Positions 21,360 to 29,233 of a stretch of 31,240 nt of DNA are shown here, one piece after another. The DNA comes from JAKACA01 sp050008715 (GTDB lineage Bacteria > Actinomycetota > Acidimicrobiia > Acidimicrobiales > Bog-793), in the NCBI GenBank assembly GCA_050008715.1, contig JBEKMC010000025.1, positions 1 to 31,240 on the forward strand. Reading direction: 5' to 3'. The notes beneath the pieces were generated by a model. It saw only the letters and a list, made by a program, of their open reading frames with translations, was not told where the DNA came from and searched no databases. Position 1 is the stretch's first letter. Each line of letters opens with the position of its first letter. A program made the position numbers and the translations under genes.

Positions 21360-22829
21360 TCAGGCAGGAGCGGTGTTCTGGTCCGTTGTCCAGACCTCGC
21401 AGTAGCCCGAAGGATCAGTCTTGGCTTCGTTGCTCGCGATCGTCGCTCCGGCGATGGGATCGTTGCGGAGATACGTCTTGTCACTCTCGGCTTTGAGCAC
21501 CGCCGCGGCTGATGCGTCGACCGAGCCTTGATTCTCCCGGGTCTGTAGCGGGAAGGGGATGAATCCCTGCGACTTGATGACGGTCGTGATCTCGGTGCGA
21601 TACCAGGCTCCGGTGCTCGGGTCGACCACCTTGGCGCCCTTCGAGGTGAGCTGTGGCTTGCACAGGAATCCGATCTCGCTCACGTAGTTGATCGTCGCCG
21701 GGGTCGCCGCCGGGAAGCCGAACTCTGCGCTCTTCGAGACGGGGAAGGTCCCGTTCGAGTACACGTTGTAGAGGTCGCGGATCACGGGGAAGGCCGCCGA
21801 GCACGCCTTTGTGTCGCAGAGGATCGTCGTCGGGCTCGGCGCAACGCCGTTGATGCTCCCGAGGTAGGTCTTCGTCGTGGTCGTGCTCAGGTTGTTGTCG
21901 CACTGAGCGGTCCTCGTTGCCGGCGTGCTGCCGCAGACCACCTGGTACTTCCCGTAGGAGAAGAAGAAGATGGCGTTGGCCTCGTCACCGTTCTTCACGA
22001 TGTCCTGCGCCTCGTTCTCGAAGATCGTGTGCGACGTGGCGTAGGACACGTTCTTCGGCGTCTTGCAACCGTTGAGCGACGTCAGGCCGTCGACGTAGGC
22101 GTTGAGCAGCGCCGGGGTGCCCGAGCTGATGAGATTGCTCGCCCAGGTCGATTCTGTCCCGGAGCTCGTCTGTGCCACGTAGACGCAGATCGTGGCGTTC
22201 GTACCGCCAACTTTGTCCCAGTTCTTCGTCTTGCCCTGGAAGATGGAGGCCAGTTGCGGCGTCGTCAGGTTCTTCACCTTGGCGCTCGGGGTGGCCTTGC
22301 CGTTCACCTCGGGGAACGTGAGGAACGAGACGCCGTCAGTGGCATAGGCCACGAAGTTCAGGCCCGGGTAGTCGCTCGTCTTGTTGGCACGTGACGAACG
22401 GGCGTAGTTCACGACAGCGGTCGGGTTCGCAGGAACCGCTCCGTCGCTGCCCGTGCCGCCAAACTCGAGCTGCTGGACACCCGCGCTCGAGCCCAAGGCC
22501 GGCTCTTCAGTCGCCACGTCGTTGATGGGGTTCTCGGTGTAGCTGACGCCCGCCTGGTTGCCGCCGTTCGCCGTGGCGCACTGGAATCCGAGAGTCTGGG
22601 TAGTCCCGGACGGTTGCGTCATGTAGCAGCCGAGCGAGTCGTTGAACAACGTGTCGAGTGCCTGCATCATGTTGTAGGTCGTCGAGGAACCCGACCCGAC
22701 GATGATGTGGTTGGCCGCCGGCGCTGTTGACGCCCCCGCTGGGCTCGAGATCGCCATCGCGGCGGCAAGCGCGCCCGAGAGCACCCCGCCGATCGCGACG
22801 CGTCGCCCGCGCCTCATCAGTTTCTGCAT
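21360..22829 (-). CDS. pstS: Secreted PstS-family phosphate-binding protein
   Basis: 489 residues with a Sec signal peptide (1 to about 34: basic RRGRR, hydrophobic core, AGAS). The mature protein opens IIVGSGSSTTYNMMQALDTLFN, the PstS-like phosphate loop of the actinobacterial PBP subfamily, followed by TAVVNYARSSR, VAYATDGVSFLTF, LTTPQLASIFQGKTKNWDKVGG and the ligand segment QTSSGTESTWAS (the usual Arg-x-x-Ser-Gly-Thr position). It is longer than E. coli PstS and has an even-looking set of Cys. There is no lipobox, so in contrast to the other two binding proteins of the locus it appears soluble or loosely held. AGGAGA lies about 9 nt before the ATG. First gene of the pst locus and preceded by two PHO boxes. 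Confidence 0.88.
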   Translation of the reverse strand: MQKLMRRGRRVAIGGVLSGALAAAMAISSPAGASTAPAANHIIVGSGSSTTYNMMQALDTLFNDSLGCYMTQPSGTTQTLGFQCATANGGNQAGVSYTENPINDVATEEPALGSSAGVQQLEFGGTGSDGAVPANPTAVVNYARSSRANKTSDYPGLNFVAYATDGVSFLTFPEVNGKATPSAKVKNLTTPQLASIFQGKTKNWDKVGGTNATICVYVAQTSSGTESTWASNLISSGTPALLNAYVDGLTSLNGCKTPKNVSYATSHTIFENEAQDIVKNGDEANAIFFFSYGKYQVVCGSTPATRTAQCDNNLSTTTTKTYLGSINGVAPSPTTILCDTKACSAAFPVIRDLYNVYSNGTFPVSKSAEFGFPAATPATINYVSEIGFLCKPQLTSKGAKVVDPSTGAWYRTEITTVIKSQGFIPFPLQTRENQGSVDASAAAVLKAESDKTYLRNDPIAGATIASNEAKTDPSGYCEVWTTDQNTAPA

Positions 22830-22898
22830 CGTGTGCCTGTCTCCTGTGTGGTTGGGATCGGGCGGCCGGAAGCGACCGCCTTCAACGATCCGCGGCGG

Positions 22899-22953
22899 AG
22901 CATAAGCAGCCCATCTGACGTCCCCGAGGACGGGAGGTGAACAAGGGGTAAAT
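22899..22953 (-). promoter_or_regulatory. PHO box and -10 of the pstS promoter
   Basis: Minus strand: ATTTACCCCTT (22953-22943) then GTTCACCTCCC (22942-22932), two 11-nt units in register. About 28 bp further on is TATGCT (22904-22899), a -10. The expected -35 place has TCGGGG, a very poor match, which fits an activator-dependent promoter in which PhoP at the PHO box replaces the -35 contact. The predicted leader is about 60 nt. Confidence 0.68.
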
Positions 22954-22983
22954 CTCTGGCCCTAACTTCCCGGTTTGGTGGCG

Positions 22984-23005
22984 CGGAGATGAACTGCAGG
23001 TGAAC
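22984..23005 (-). promoter_or_regulatory. Upstream PHO box in the pstS/MFS divergent region
   Basis: Minus strand: GTTCACCTGCA (23005-22995) then GTTCATCTCCG (22994-22984), the best PHO-box match in the window, with a weaker CACC unit following in phase. It lies 31 bp upstream of the second box (last base to first base), about three helical turns, so both may be bound on one DNA face. It is also only 73 bp from the MFS start on the other strand. Confidence 0.72.
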
Positions 23006-23061
23006 GAGGACGTCCCTCGCGGCTCGCCGTGAAGTTTGACGTTGACGTGAAGAGCAGGCGC

Positions 23062-23067
23062 TATTGT
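23062..23067 (+). promoter_or_regulatory. Possible -10 for a near-leaderless MFS transcript
   Basis: TATTGT lies 10 nt before the ATG at 23078. There are TTGACG hexamers at 23036 and 23042, but their spacers (20 and 14 nt) are off the optimum. There is only a weak AAGG before the ATG, so translation from a very short leader is plausible. Confidence 0.35.
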
Positions 23068-23077
23068 CTGCAAGGTT

Positions 23078-24922
23078 ATGCCTTCGACTACAGACCACGA
23101 CCGCTACAAGTGGATCGCCCTCTCCAACACGACGCTCGGGATGATGATGGCGACGATCAACTCGTCGATCACGCTCATCGCCCTGCCGGACATCTTCCGC
23201 GGCATCGGCCTCAATCCGCTCGCGCCCGGCAACGTCAGTTACTTGCTCTGGATGCTCATGGGCTTCCTCGTCGTGACGGCCGTGCTCGTCGTCACCTTCG
23301 GGCGCATCGGCGACATGTACGGCCGCGTGAAGATGTACGTGCTCGGTTTCAGCGTCTTCACGGTCGGCTCGATCCTCCTCTCGGTCGTCTGGATGCACGG
23401 CGGCGCCGGCGCCAGCTACCTCATCGTCATGCGCGTCGTGCAGGGTCTCGGTGCCGCCATGTTGATGGCGAACACGGGCGCCGTCCTTACTGATGCCTTT
23501 CCGGCGAACCAGCGAGGACTGGCCCTCGGGATCAACAACGTGGCCGCCATCGCCGGCTCCTTCATGGGGCTCATCATCGGCGGGCTGCTCGGTCCCGTCG
23601 ACTGGCGGCTCGTGTTCCTCGTGTCCGTGCCGATCGGGATCGGTGGCACCGTGTGGGCGTATCTCAAGCTGGAGGAGCGGGGTGAGCGAAAGCCCGCTCG
23701 CCTCGACTGGTGGGGGAACGTCACTTTCGCCGTCGGCCTCATCGCCGTGCTCGTGGGCATCACCTACGGCATCCAGCCCTACGGTGGTCACACGATGGGC
23801 TGGACGAACCCGATGGTCGTCGGCAGCCTGGCCGGCGGCGTCGCCCTCCTCGTCGCCTTCTGCATCATCGAGGTCCACGTGACCGATCCGATGTTCCACC
23901 TGCCGCTGTTCCGGCTGCGATCCTTCGCCATGGGCAACCTTGCCTCGCTCCTGTCCTCGCTCGGGCGAGGCGGCCTCATGTTCATCCTCATCATCTGGCT
24001 GCAAGGGATCTGGCTGCCACTGCACGGCTACTCCTTCTCGCAGACGCCGCTCTGGGCAGGGATCTACATGGTGCCGCTCACGGTTGGGTTTCTCGTCTCG
24101 GGGCCGATCTCCGGCCTCCTGTCCGACCGCTACGGGGCCCGGCCATTCGCGACGCTCGGGATGATCATCTCCGCAGCGGCGTTCTTCGCACTCGAGAAGC
24201 TCCCGGTCAACTTCTCCTATGAGTGGTTCGCCCTCCTGCTGCTGTTGCTCGGATTGGCGATGGGTTTGTTCGCATCCCCGAACCGTGCGCAGGTGATGAA
24301 CAGCCTCCCGCCCGGCCAGCGCGGGGTCGGCGGCGGGATGAGCGCCACGTTCCAGAATTCCGCCATGGTGCTGTCGATCGGCGTGTTCTTCACGCTGATG
24401 GTCCTCGGCCTTGCCGCCGGCTTACCGGGGCATCTCGACTCGGGCCTGCTGGCGGCCGGTGTCCCGGCGGGACAGGCACGGCAGATCTCGCACCTGCCCC
24501 CGGTCGGCACGCTCTTTGCGGCCTTCCTCGGGTACAACCCCATGGGCGTGCTGCTCGGATCGTCCATCCACCACCTCTCCGCTGCGCATGCCCAGCAGCT
24601 GACGAGCCGGAGCTACTTCCCCGGCCTGATCAGTGCTCCGTTCCATGCAGGCCTCGACAAGGCCTTCGACTTCGCCGCCGGCGCCTGTCTCGTGGCCGCC
24701 GGCGCATCGTGGCTGAGCGGCGGCAAGTACGTGCACGGCGCGGTCACGATCGTCTCTGGGAGTCAGCCGACCGCGCCCGTCGCGACCGATGGCGTGGCTG
24801 GCGCGTCGGACGTGTCGGCGAGGCAGGCGATGCCGGCCAACGGCGACGGATCGAGCAACGAGGACCAGCTCGAGGAGAGTGGCCGAGCTCTCCCCGGCGC
24901 GACCCGTACGGTAGTGAGATGA
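23078..24922 (+). CDS. DHA2-type (EmrB/QacA-like) MFS exporter
   Basis: 614 residues with about 14 membrane helices, the 14-TMS DHA2 layout. Motif A is present as GRIGDMYGRVKMYVLG between helices 2 and 3. The helix-5 region GINNVAAIAGSFMGLIIGGLLG matches antiporter motif C in style, and the sequence DWRLVFLVSVPIGI is typical of EmrB-like proteins. A repeat of motif A appears at GLLSDRYGARPF. The C-terminal 70 or so residues are a soluble, low-complexity tail. It is expected to export drugs or metabolites by proton antiport. It overlaps the MerR gene by 4 bp and is divergent from pstS across a PHO-box region. Confidence 0.9.
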   Translation: MPSTTDHDRYKWIALSNTTLGMMMATINSSITLIALPDIFRGIGLNPLAPGNVSYLLWMLMGFLVVTAVLVVTFGRIGDMYGRVKMYVLGFSVFTVGSILLSVVWMHGGAGASYLIVMRVVQGLGAAMLMANTGAVLTDAFPANQRGLALGINNVAAIAGSFMGLIIGGLLGPVDWRLVFLVSVPIGIGGTVWAYLKLEERGERKPARLDWWGNVTFAVGLIAVLVGITYGIQPYGGHTMGWTNPMVVGSLAGGVALLVAFCIIEVHVTDPMFHLPLFRLRSFAMGNLASLLSSLGRGGLMFILIIWLQGIWLPLHGYSFSQTPLWAGIYMVPLTVGFLVSGPISGLLSDRYGARPFATLGMIISAAAFFALEKLPVNFSYEWFALLLLLLGLAMGLFASPNRAQVMNSLPPGQRGVGGGMSATFQNSAMVLSIGVFFTLMVLGLAAGLPGHLDSGLLAAGVPAGQARQISHLPPVGTLFAAFLGYNPMGVLLGSSIHHLSAAHAQQLTSRSYFPGLISAPFHAGLDKAFDFAAGACLVAAGASWLSGGKYVHGAVTIVSGSQPTAPVATDGVAGASDVSARQAMPANGDGSSNEDQLEESGRALPGATRTVVR

Positions 24923-25407
24923 GCGCTTCAGCAACGGTGGCGCCCTCGCCGCCGACCGAAGGAAAGTTGCTGTCGATCGGCGAGGTGGCCGAGCTGCTCG
25001 GTACGACGACACGCACGTTGCGGTACTACGAGGAGCTCGGGCTCGTCAGCTCGTCCCGCGTCACCGAGACCGCTCAGCGCCGATACGGCCCGGACGAGAT
25101 CGAACGGATCCGGCGCGTCCGCGAGTTGCAGACGCTCCTCGGTCTCGAGCTCGACGAGATCGCGGAGCATTTTCGTGCGTCGGACCGCCTCGACGGGTTG
25201 CGTGAGGAGTATCTGGCAGGGCCGCCGCCCGAACGTCGCGACGAGATTCTCCTCGAGGGCCTCGCCATCCTCGAGCGGCTGCGCGAACGTGTCCGGGAGC
25301 GTCAGGACGGCCTGGCCGCCTTTGCCTCGGAGCTCGAGGCCCGCATCGGGCGCTACCACGCCGCCCTGGAGAAGTTCGGGGTGCGGGCGGGCGAGCCCCG
25401 ACCCTGA
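24919..25407 (+). CDS. MerR-family transcriptional regulator
   Basis: 162 residues; the ATG overlaps the exporter stop (ATGA). The N-terminal winged helix-turn-helix is canonical: LLSIGEVAELLGTTTRTLRYYEELGLVSSSR, then RRYGPDEIERIRRVRELQTLLGLELDEIAEHF. The C-terminal part is a long charged helix (about 95-150), the dimerisation coil, with no Cys cluster for metal sensing. It probably regulates the exporter with which it is co-transcribed; no MerR-type 19-20-bp-spacer operator was identified with confidence, though the TTGACG at 23036 to TATTGT spacing of 20 nt before the exporter would suit MerR-type activation. Confidence 0.9.
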   Translation: MSASATVAPSPPTEGKLLSIGEVAELLGTTTRTLRYYEELGLVSSSRVTETAQRRYGPDEIERIRRVRELQTLLGLELDEIAEHFRASDRLDGLREEYLAGPPPERRDEILLEGLAILERLRERVRERQDGLAAFASELEARIGRYHAALEKFGVRAGEPRP

Positions 25408-25426
25408 GGCGCCGGCGCGGCACGAC

Positions 25427-25474
25427 GCGGCCGCGGATCGCCGGCGGTGCGCGAGGCGGCCGCGGATCGCCGGC
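25427..25474. repeat. 19-bp direct repeat between merR and lpdA
   Basis: GCGGCCGCGGATCGCCGGC occurs at 25427-25445 and again at 25456-25474, in the 96-bp gap. Each copy contains the palindrome GCGGCCGC (with CCGCGG overlapping it). No known element is recognised. Confidence 0.75.
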
Positions 25475-25503
25475 ACGCCGAGTATCACTGGCAAGATGTC
25501 GGC

Positions 25504-26862
25504 ATGCGCTTCGTCGTCATCGGGGGAGGGCCGGCCGGCCTTCGAGCTGCGTCGACTGCCGCTCGCCTCGGCGCCGAAGTCGTCGTCGTGGAACGTGACG
25601 TAGTAGGAGGCGCAGCCAATCTGTGGGACTGCGTCCCCTCGAAGGCGATGATCGCCACCGGGGGGCTGGTGAGCCGTGCCCGGCGAGCGGAGATACTCGG
25701 GCTCGAGCCGCTCGCACCGAAGGTCGACCTCAAAGCGCTAGCCGTCCGGGTCCGTGAGGTGGAGGACCGCCTGGCGGCCTCGGGAACACGGCAGCTGGAG
25801 AGCCAAGGCGTGCGAATCGTGCGCGGGTCGGCACGGCTGACGGGTCCACACCGCGTGGAGGTCGCCGTGCCCGGGGAGGCGAGCGAAGCGTTCGACGCCG
25901 ATGCGGTGCTGCTCGCAACCGGTTCGTATCCGCGCATCCCCGACTGGGCCGAGATCGACGGAGATCGCGTCCTTTCCACGCGCCAGGCCTACCCACCGCC
26001 CGTGATCCCGGAGCATCTCGTCGTCATCGGCTCGGGCGTGACGGGCGTCGAGTTCGTGCACATGTTCTGGTCCCTCGGTTCGAACGTCACCCTCATCGTG
26101 TCGCGCCAACAGGTGCTGCCGAACAAGGACCCGGAGGTGGCGGCCGCCCTCGAAGCCGAATTCCTCGCCCGGGGCGTGAAGCTCTGCATCGGTGCCCGCG
26201 CCGTCGGCATCGACCGGAAGGAATCGGGCGTAGTCGTGCGTTGCGACGACGGCCGGTCGGTGGCCGGGAGCCACGCCCTCATCTGCATCGGGTCCATTCC
26301 GTCGAGCGAAGGCCTCGGCCTGGAATCGGCCGGCGTGACCGTCAACGCCAGCGGTCACGTGCCGGTGAACCATCACTGCCAGACGAACATCGCCCACATC
26401 TACGCCGCCGGGGACCTGTCCGGCCGCCTGCCGCTCGCCTCGGTCGCTGCCGTGCAGGGTCACAGCGTCGCGGAGCACGCCATGGGCCTGCACTCCCGTC
26501 AGCACCGCCACCTCGACTACGACAAGGCGGCGTCGGCGATCTTCACCGAGCCGGAGATCGCCGACGTCGGCCTGGCCGAGGCGGAAGCCTTCGCTCTCGG
26601 ACGGAAGATCCGTGTGACGAAGGTCCCCTATGCGGCCAACTCCCGTGCGCTCATCGACGGCGACTCGAGGGGTTTCGTGAAGCTCGTGTCCGACCCGGCC
26701 ACCGGCGTGGTTCTCGGTGGCTCCATCGTCGGAGCCCACGCCGCCGAGCTCGTGAGCGTGATCGCCCTCGCTGTGACGGCGAACCTGCGCGTCGTCGACG
26801 TGGCTGAGAGCCTGTTCGTCCATCCAGCCCTCGCCGAGGCGCTCGCCGAGGCCGCAGAGTAA
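25504..26862 (+). CDS. lpdA: LpdA-type NAD(P)H:quinone oxidoreductase (pyridine nucleotide-disulfide reductase fold)
   Basis: 452 residues from ATG 25504; an upstream in-frame GTG adds only non-conserved residues. FAD motif GGGPAG (7-12), NAD(P)H motif IGSGVTGVEF, and the second FAD motif IYAAGDLSG followed by LPLASVAAVQG. In the disulfide region it reads GGAANLWDCVPSK: Cys43 is kept but the first Cys of the usual CxxxxC pair is Ala38. This is the pattern I recall for mycobacterial LpdA (Rv3303c), a flavoprotein that reduces quinones and helps in oxidative stress rather than acting as lipoamide dehydrogenase. The C-terminal VHPALAEALAEA aligns with the dimer-interface His-Pro segment. Cytoplasmic. 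Followed by a GC hairpin. Confidence 0.87.
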   Translation: MRFVVIGGGPAGLRAASTAARLGAEVVVVERDVVGGAANLWDCVPSKAMIATGGLVSRARRAEILGLEPLAPKVDLKALAVRVREVEDRLAASGTRQLESQGVRIVRGSARLTGPHRVEVAVPGEASEAFDADAVLLATGSYPRIPDWAEIDGDRVLSTRQAYPPPVIPEHLVVIGSGVTGVEFVHMFWSLGSNVTLIVSRQQVLPNKDPEVAAALEAEFLARGVKLCIGARAVGIDRKESGVVVRCDDGRSVAGSHALICIGSIPSSEGLGLESAGVTVNASGHVPVNHHCQTNIAHIYAAGDLSGRLPLASVAAVQGHSVAEHAMGLHSRQHRHLDYDKAASAIFTEPEIADVGLAEAEAFALGRKIRVTKVPYAANSRALIDGDSRGFVKLVSDPATGVVLGGSIVGAHAAELVSVIALAVTANLRVVDVAESLFVHPALAEALAEAAE

Positions 26863-26878
26863 ACCGTCGCGAGGTGCC

Positions 26879-26899
26879 GGCCGGCCACGGCTGCCGGCC
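26879..26899 (+). terminator. GC-rich hairpin after lpdA
   Basis: GGCCGGC (26879-26885) pairs with GCCGGCC (26893-26899) around CACGGCT, starting 17 bp after the stop. No T-tract follows, as is common in high-GC actinobacteria. Confidence 0.5.
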
Positions 26900-26923
26900 A
26901 GCGCACAATCCGCGACACGGATA

Positions 26924-26945
26924 ATTCAGACGCCATTCATCCTCG
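26924..26945 (+). promoter_or_regulatory. PHO-box-like repeat upstream of the phosphoesterase gene
   Basis: Plus strand: ATTCAGACGCC (26924-26934) then ATTCATCCTCG (26935-26945), two 11-nt units in register, resembling the boxes before pstS. It is 138 bp before the phosphoesterase start. A possible -10 TACCTT lies at 26984-26989. The match is weaker than at pstS (A for the leading G). Confidence 0.5.
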
Positions 26946-27082
26946 TAACCCCGGCTCTTCGACTGGATGACACCTCGGCTCACTACCTTCCGCTCGTACC
27001 GCTCCAGATGCCTTCAAGGGCCGCCGGCGGTCGCAGCCGAAGCGGGTGGACCGCCCCCCCGCGAACGAGGAAGGGGTCATGA

Positions 27083-28909
27083 ATGAGAATTCCCGCAAAG
27101 GGAGCCGTCACCCTCTTGGCGGTGGGCGGTCTACTGACCGGCCTCACGGCCTCGACCTCAGCGGCGGGCGTGCGGTCACCGGTTCGTGCCGCTGCCGACC
27201 TCAGCACGGCGCACTACCTGAAGACGGCCACGCCCATCAAGCATCTCGTCGTGATCTTCGACGAGAACGTCTCGTTCGACCACTACTTCGGTACCTACCC
27301 CTACGCCGCCAATCCGGCCGGAGAGCCCTCCTTCACGGCGAAGCGCGGGACCCCGACGGTGAACGGTCTCGCCAACGCCGTGACGGCGGGAGTGCCGACT
27401 GGGCCGCTGCTCACGAACAACGCCAACGAGTCGAATCCGATGCGCCTCGACCGTAGCGATCCGATGACCTGTGACCAGGACCACTCCTACTCAGCCGAGC
27501 AGAGCGCCGCCGACCACGGCGGCGAGGATCTCTACGCCCAGAACACCGGGTACAACGAGACCCTCGCACAATGCCTCGCGGGCGAGAACTACAACGGTTC
27601 TCCCGAGACGGTGCCCGCCGGCGCCAGCTCCAACTACGCCGTGATGGACTACTACGACGGCAACACGGTCACGGCGCTGTGGAACTACGCCCAGCATTTC
27701 GCCATGAGCGACAACATGTTCGGGACGACGTACGGGCCTTCCACTCCCGGTGCCCTGAACGTGACGTCCGCCCAGACCTACGGGGCCATCTGCGGACCGA
27801 CTTCGGCCACCATCAACGACGCCTCCTGCGGCGACCCGCCCGGATACGACAGCACGAACGTGCTCGACTCGACGCTCACGACCTCCGCCACGGGCCCGAC
27901 GTCGGTGGCGGACCAGCCGGCCGCCGGCTCCGGGACGGCCTACGGCGACGCCGACCCGTACTTCGACATCTGCTCGTACGCTCCGACGGCGAATGGTGGT
28001 GACGGTCGCGCCCCTGCCTCGACCCTCGAGATGGGAGGCAACAACATCGGTGAGGAGCTCACGACGAGCGGGATCACCTGGGGATGGTTCGAAGGCGGCT
28101 TCGACGACGGTTACGTCCCGGGCCACGGGACTCAGCCGACCACCGCCCAGATCTGCAGCGAGAGCCATGTGAACGTCGGCGGCAACACGGTGACCGACTA
28201 CATCCCTCACCACGAGCCGTTCCAGTACTACGCCTCGACGGCCAACCCGATGCACCTGCCGCCGACGTCGGTGTCCATGGTCGGCAAGACAGACCAGGCG
28301 AACCACCAGTACGACAGCGCCGACTTCTGGGCTGCCGCCGATGCCGGCAACCTCCCGGCCGTGTCGTACCTGAAGGCGCCCGCCTACGAGGATGGCCACG
28401 CCGGCTACTCCAACCCGCTCGACGAGCAGACCTGGCTCGTGGACACCATCAACCACCTCGAGAGCCTGCGCACGTGGTCCTCGACTGCGATCGTCGTCAC
28501 GTGGGACGACTCCGACGGCTGGTATGACCACGTGCTCGGCCCGATCGTCACCGGATCCGAGACGAGCCTCGACACCCTCACCGGGGCAGGCTCGTGCGGT
28601 TCGAGCGCCATCGTGCCGACGAGCAGCACGGCCGCTTCGGAAGAGGGTCGCTGCGGCGTCGGGCCACGGCTTCCGTTCCTCGTCATCTCGCCATTTGCAC
28701 GGGCGAACTACGTGGACAACACGCTCATCGACCAGAGCTCGGTGGTCAGCTTCATCGAGTACAACTGGCACCTGCCGGCGCTCGGCAACGGTGCGGCCGA
28801 CACGAGTGCCGGATCGATCCAGTCGATGTTCGACTTCCGCCGGCCGAACAGCCCGCTCGTTCTTGACGGCACGACGGGCGAACCCGCCTACGGCCACCAC
28901 CATCACTGA
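27083..28909 (+). CDS. Secreted phosphoesterase (phospholipase C / acid phosphatase family)
   Basis: 608 residues. ATG 27083 follows GAGGAAGGGG with 6 nt spacing. Sec signal peptide about 1-28 (KGAVTLLAVGGLLTGLTASTSA). The mature protein begins with the family's metal-site motif IFDENVSFDHYFGTYP (Glu61-Asn62), and has FGTTYGPSTPGALNVTSAQTYG, which holds the family's Ser/Thr-Pro-Gly-x-x-Asn motif, then VTWDDSDGWYDHV and GPRLPFLVISPFA, all typical of the PF04185-type phosphoesterases. These enzymes release phosphate or phosphoesters from phospholipids or other organic phosphates. With the PHO-box-like site upstream, it is likely a phosphate-starvation scavenging enzyme feeding the pst system. 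The natural C-terminus ends GHHHH. Confidence 0.9.
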   Translation: MRIPAKGAVTLLAVGGLLTGLTASTSAAGVRSPVRAAADLSTAHYLKTATPIKHLVVIFDENVSFDHYFGTYPYAANPAGEPSFTAKRGTPTVNGLANAVTAGVPTGPLLTNNANESNPMRLDRSDPMTCDQDHSYSAEQSAADHGGEDLYAQNTGYNETLAQCLAGENYNGSPETVPAGASSNYAVMDYYDGNTVTALWNYAQHFAMSDNMFGTTYGPSTPGALNVTSAQTYGAICGPTSATINDASCGDPPGYDSTNVLDSTLTTSATGPTSVADQPAAGSGTAYGDADPYFDICSYAPTANGGDGRAPASTLEMGGNNIGEELTTSGITWGWFEGGFDDGYVPGHGTQPTTAQICSESHVNVGGNTVTDYIPHHEPFQYYASTANPMHLPPTSVSMVGKTDQANHQYDSADFWAAADAGNLPAVSYLKAPAYEDGHAGYSNPLDEQTWLVDTINHLESLRTWSSTAIVVTWDDSDGWYDHVLGPIVTGSETSLDTLTGAGSCGSSAIVPTSSTAASEEGRCGVGPRLPFLVISPFARANYVDNTLIDQSSVVSFIEYNWHLPALGNGAADTSAGSIQSMFDFRRPNSPLVLDGTTGEPAYGHHHH

Positions 28910-28997
28910 TACGCCGAGGTCGGGGCCTGGCCGCCTCCAGGTCACGACACTGCGGGCCTGTCTAAAAGCGGGCGCCGGCGGCCCGGAGACGCTCTCA

Positions 28998-29054
28998 GTC
29001 AAGGTTGGCTGGTTCGTTGGGGCGTATATGCCACAACGAACCAGCCAACTTGAC
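28998..29054. repeat. Near-perfect 21-bp inverted repeat (large hairpin)
   Basis: Left arm 28998-29019 (GTCAAGGTTGG, CTGGTTCGTTG) is the reverse complement of the right arm 29034-29054 except for one extra G. The loop contains GGC-GTATAT-GCC, which can extend the stem. It lies about 90 bp after the phosphoesterase stop. It could be a terminator, but arm length exceeds what termination needs. Confidence 0.85.
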
Positions 29055-29104
29055 GGGGTCGCACCAAATGCCGCCGCCCCCGCCCCGCCCCCGCGGCTGC
29101 GCCT

Positions 29105-29233
29105 GCGCACCCCTCCACCGGTCCGGGCGAACCTCGAGCACAGAGCAACCGGACGACCCCCGCTGCGGTCGTCCTGCGCACACGGTTCAGTCTGGCGGCG
29201 CACCCACTCCACCGGCCCGGGCGAACCTCGAGC
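29105..29233. repeat. Imperfect 35/36-bp direct repeat flanking a small hairpin
   Basis: Copy 1 at 29105-29139 and copy 2 at 29198-29233 share GCGCACCC, CTCCACCGG and CGGGCGAACCTCGAGC, differing by one inserted base and one substitution. Between them lies a perfect hairpin (29151-29174). Confidence 0.8.
29151..29174. repeat. Perfect 8-bp hairpin between the direct repeats
   Basis: GGACGACC (29151-29158) pairs with GGTCGTCC (29167-29174) around an 8-nt loop. Confidence 0.75.

Noticed and set aside
22817..24025. Minus-strand frame across the pstS/MFS intergenic region and the exporter
   Set aside because: Asp/Glu/His/Arg-rich composition is the mirror of the membrane-protein codons on the plus strand; no start signal.
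25738..26823. 361-codon minus-strand frame inside lpdA
   Set aside because: Fully contained in a well-supported flavoprotein gene and lacking any motif.
28895..28909. C-terminal GHHHH of the phosphoesterase as a cloning-tag artefact
   Set aside because: Only four His, no vector sequence around it, and the flanking DNA is continuous with the locus; natural His-rich ends occur.
29105..29233. tRNA gene, because GGTTCGCCC resembles a T-arm
   Set aside because: No acceptor stem, anticodon arm or CCA-proximal pairing can be built around it on either strand.
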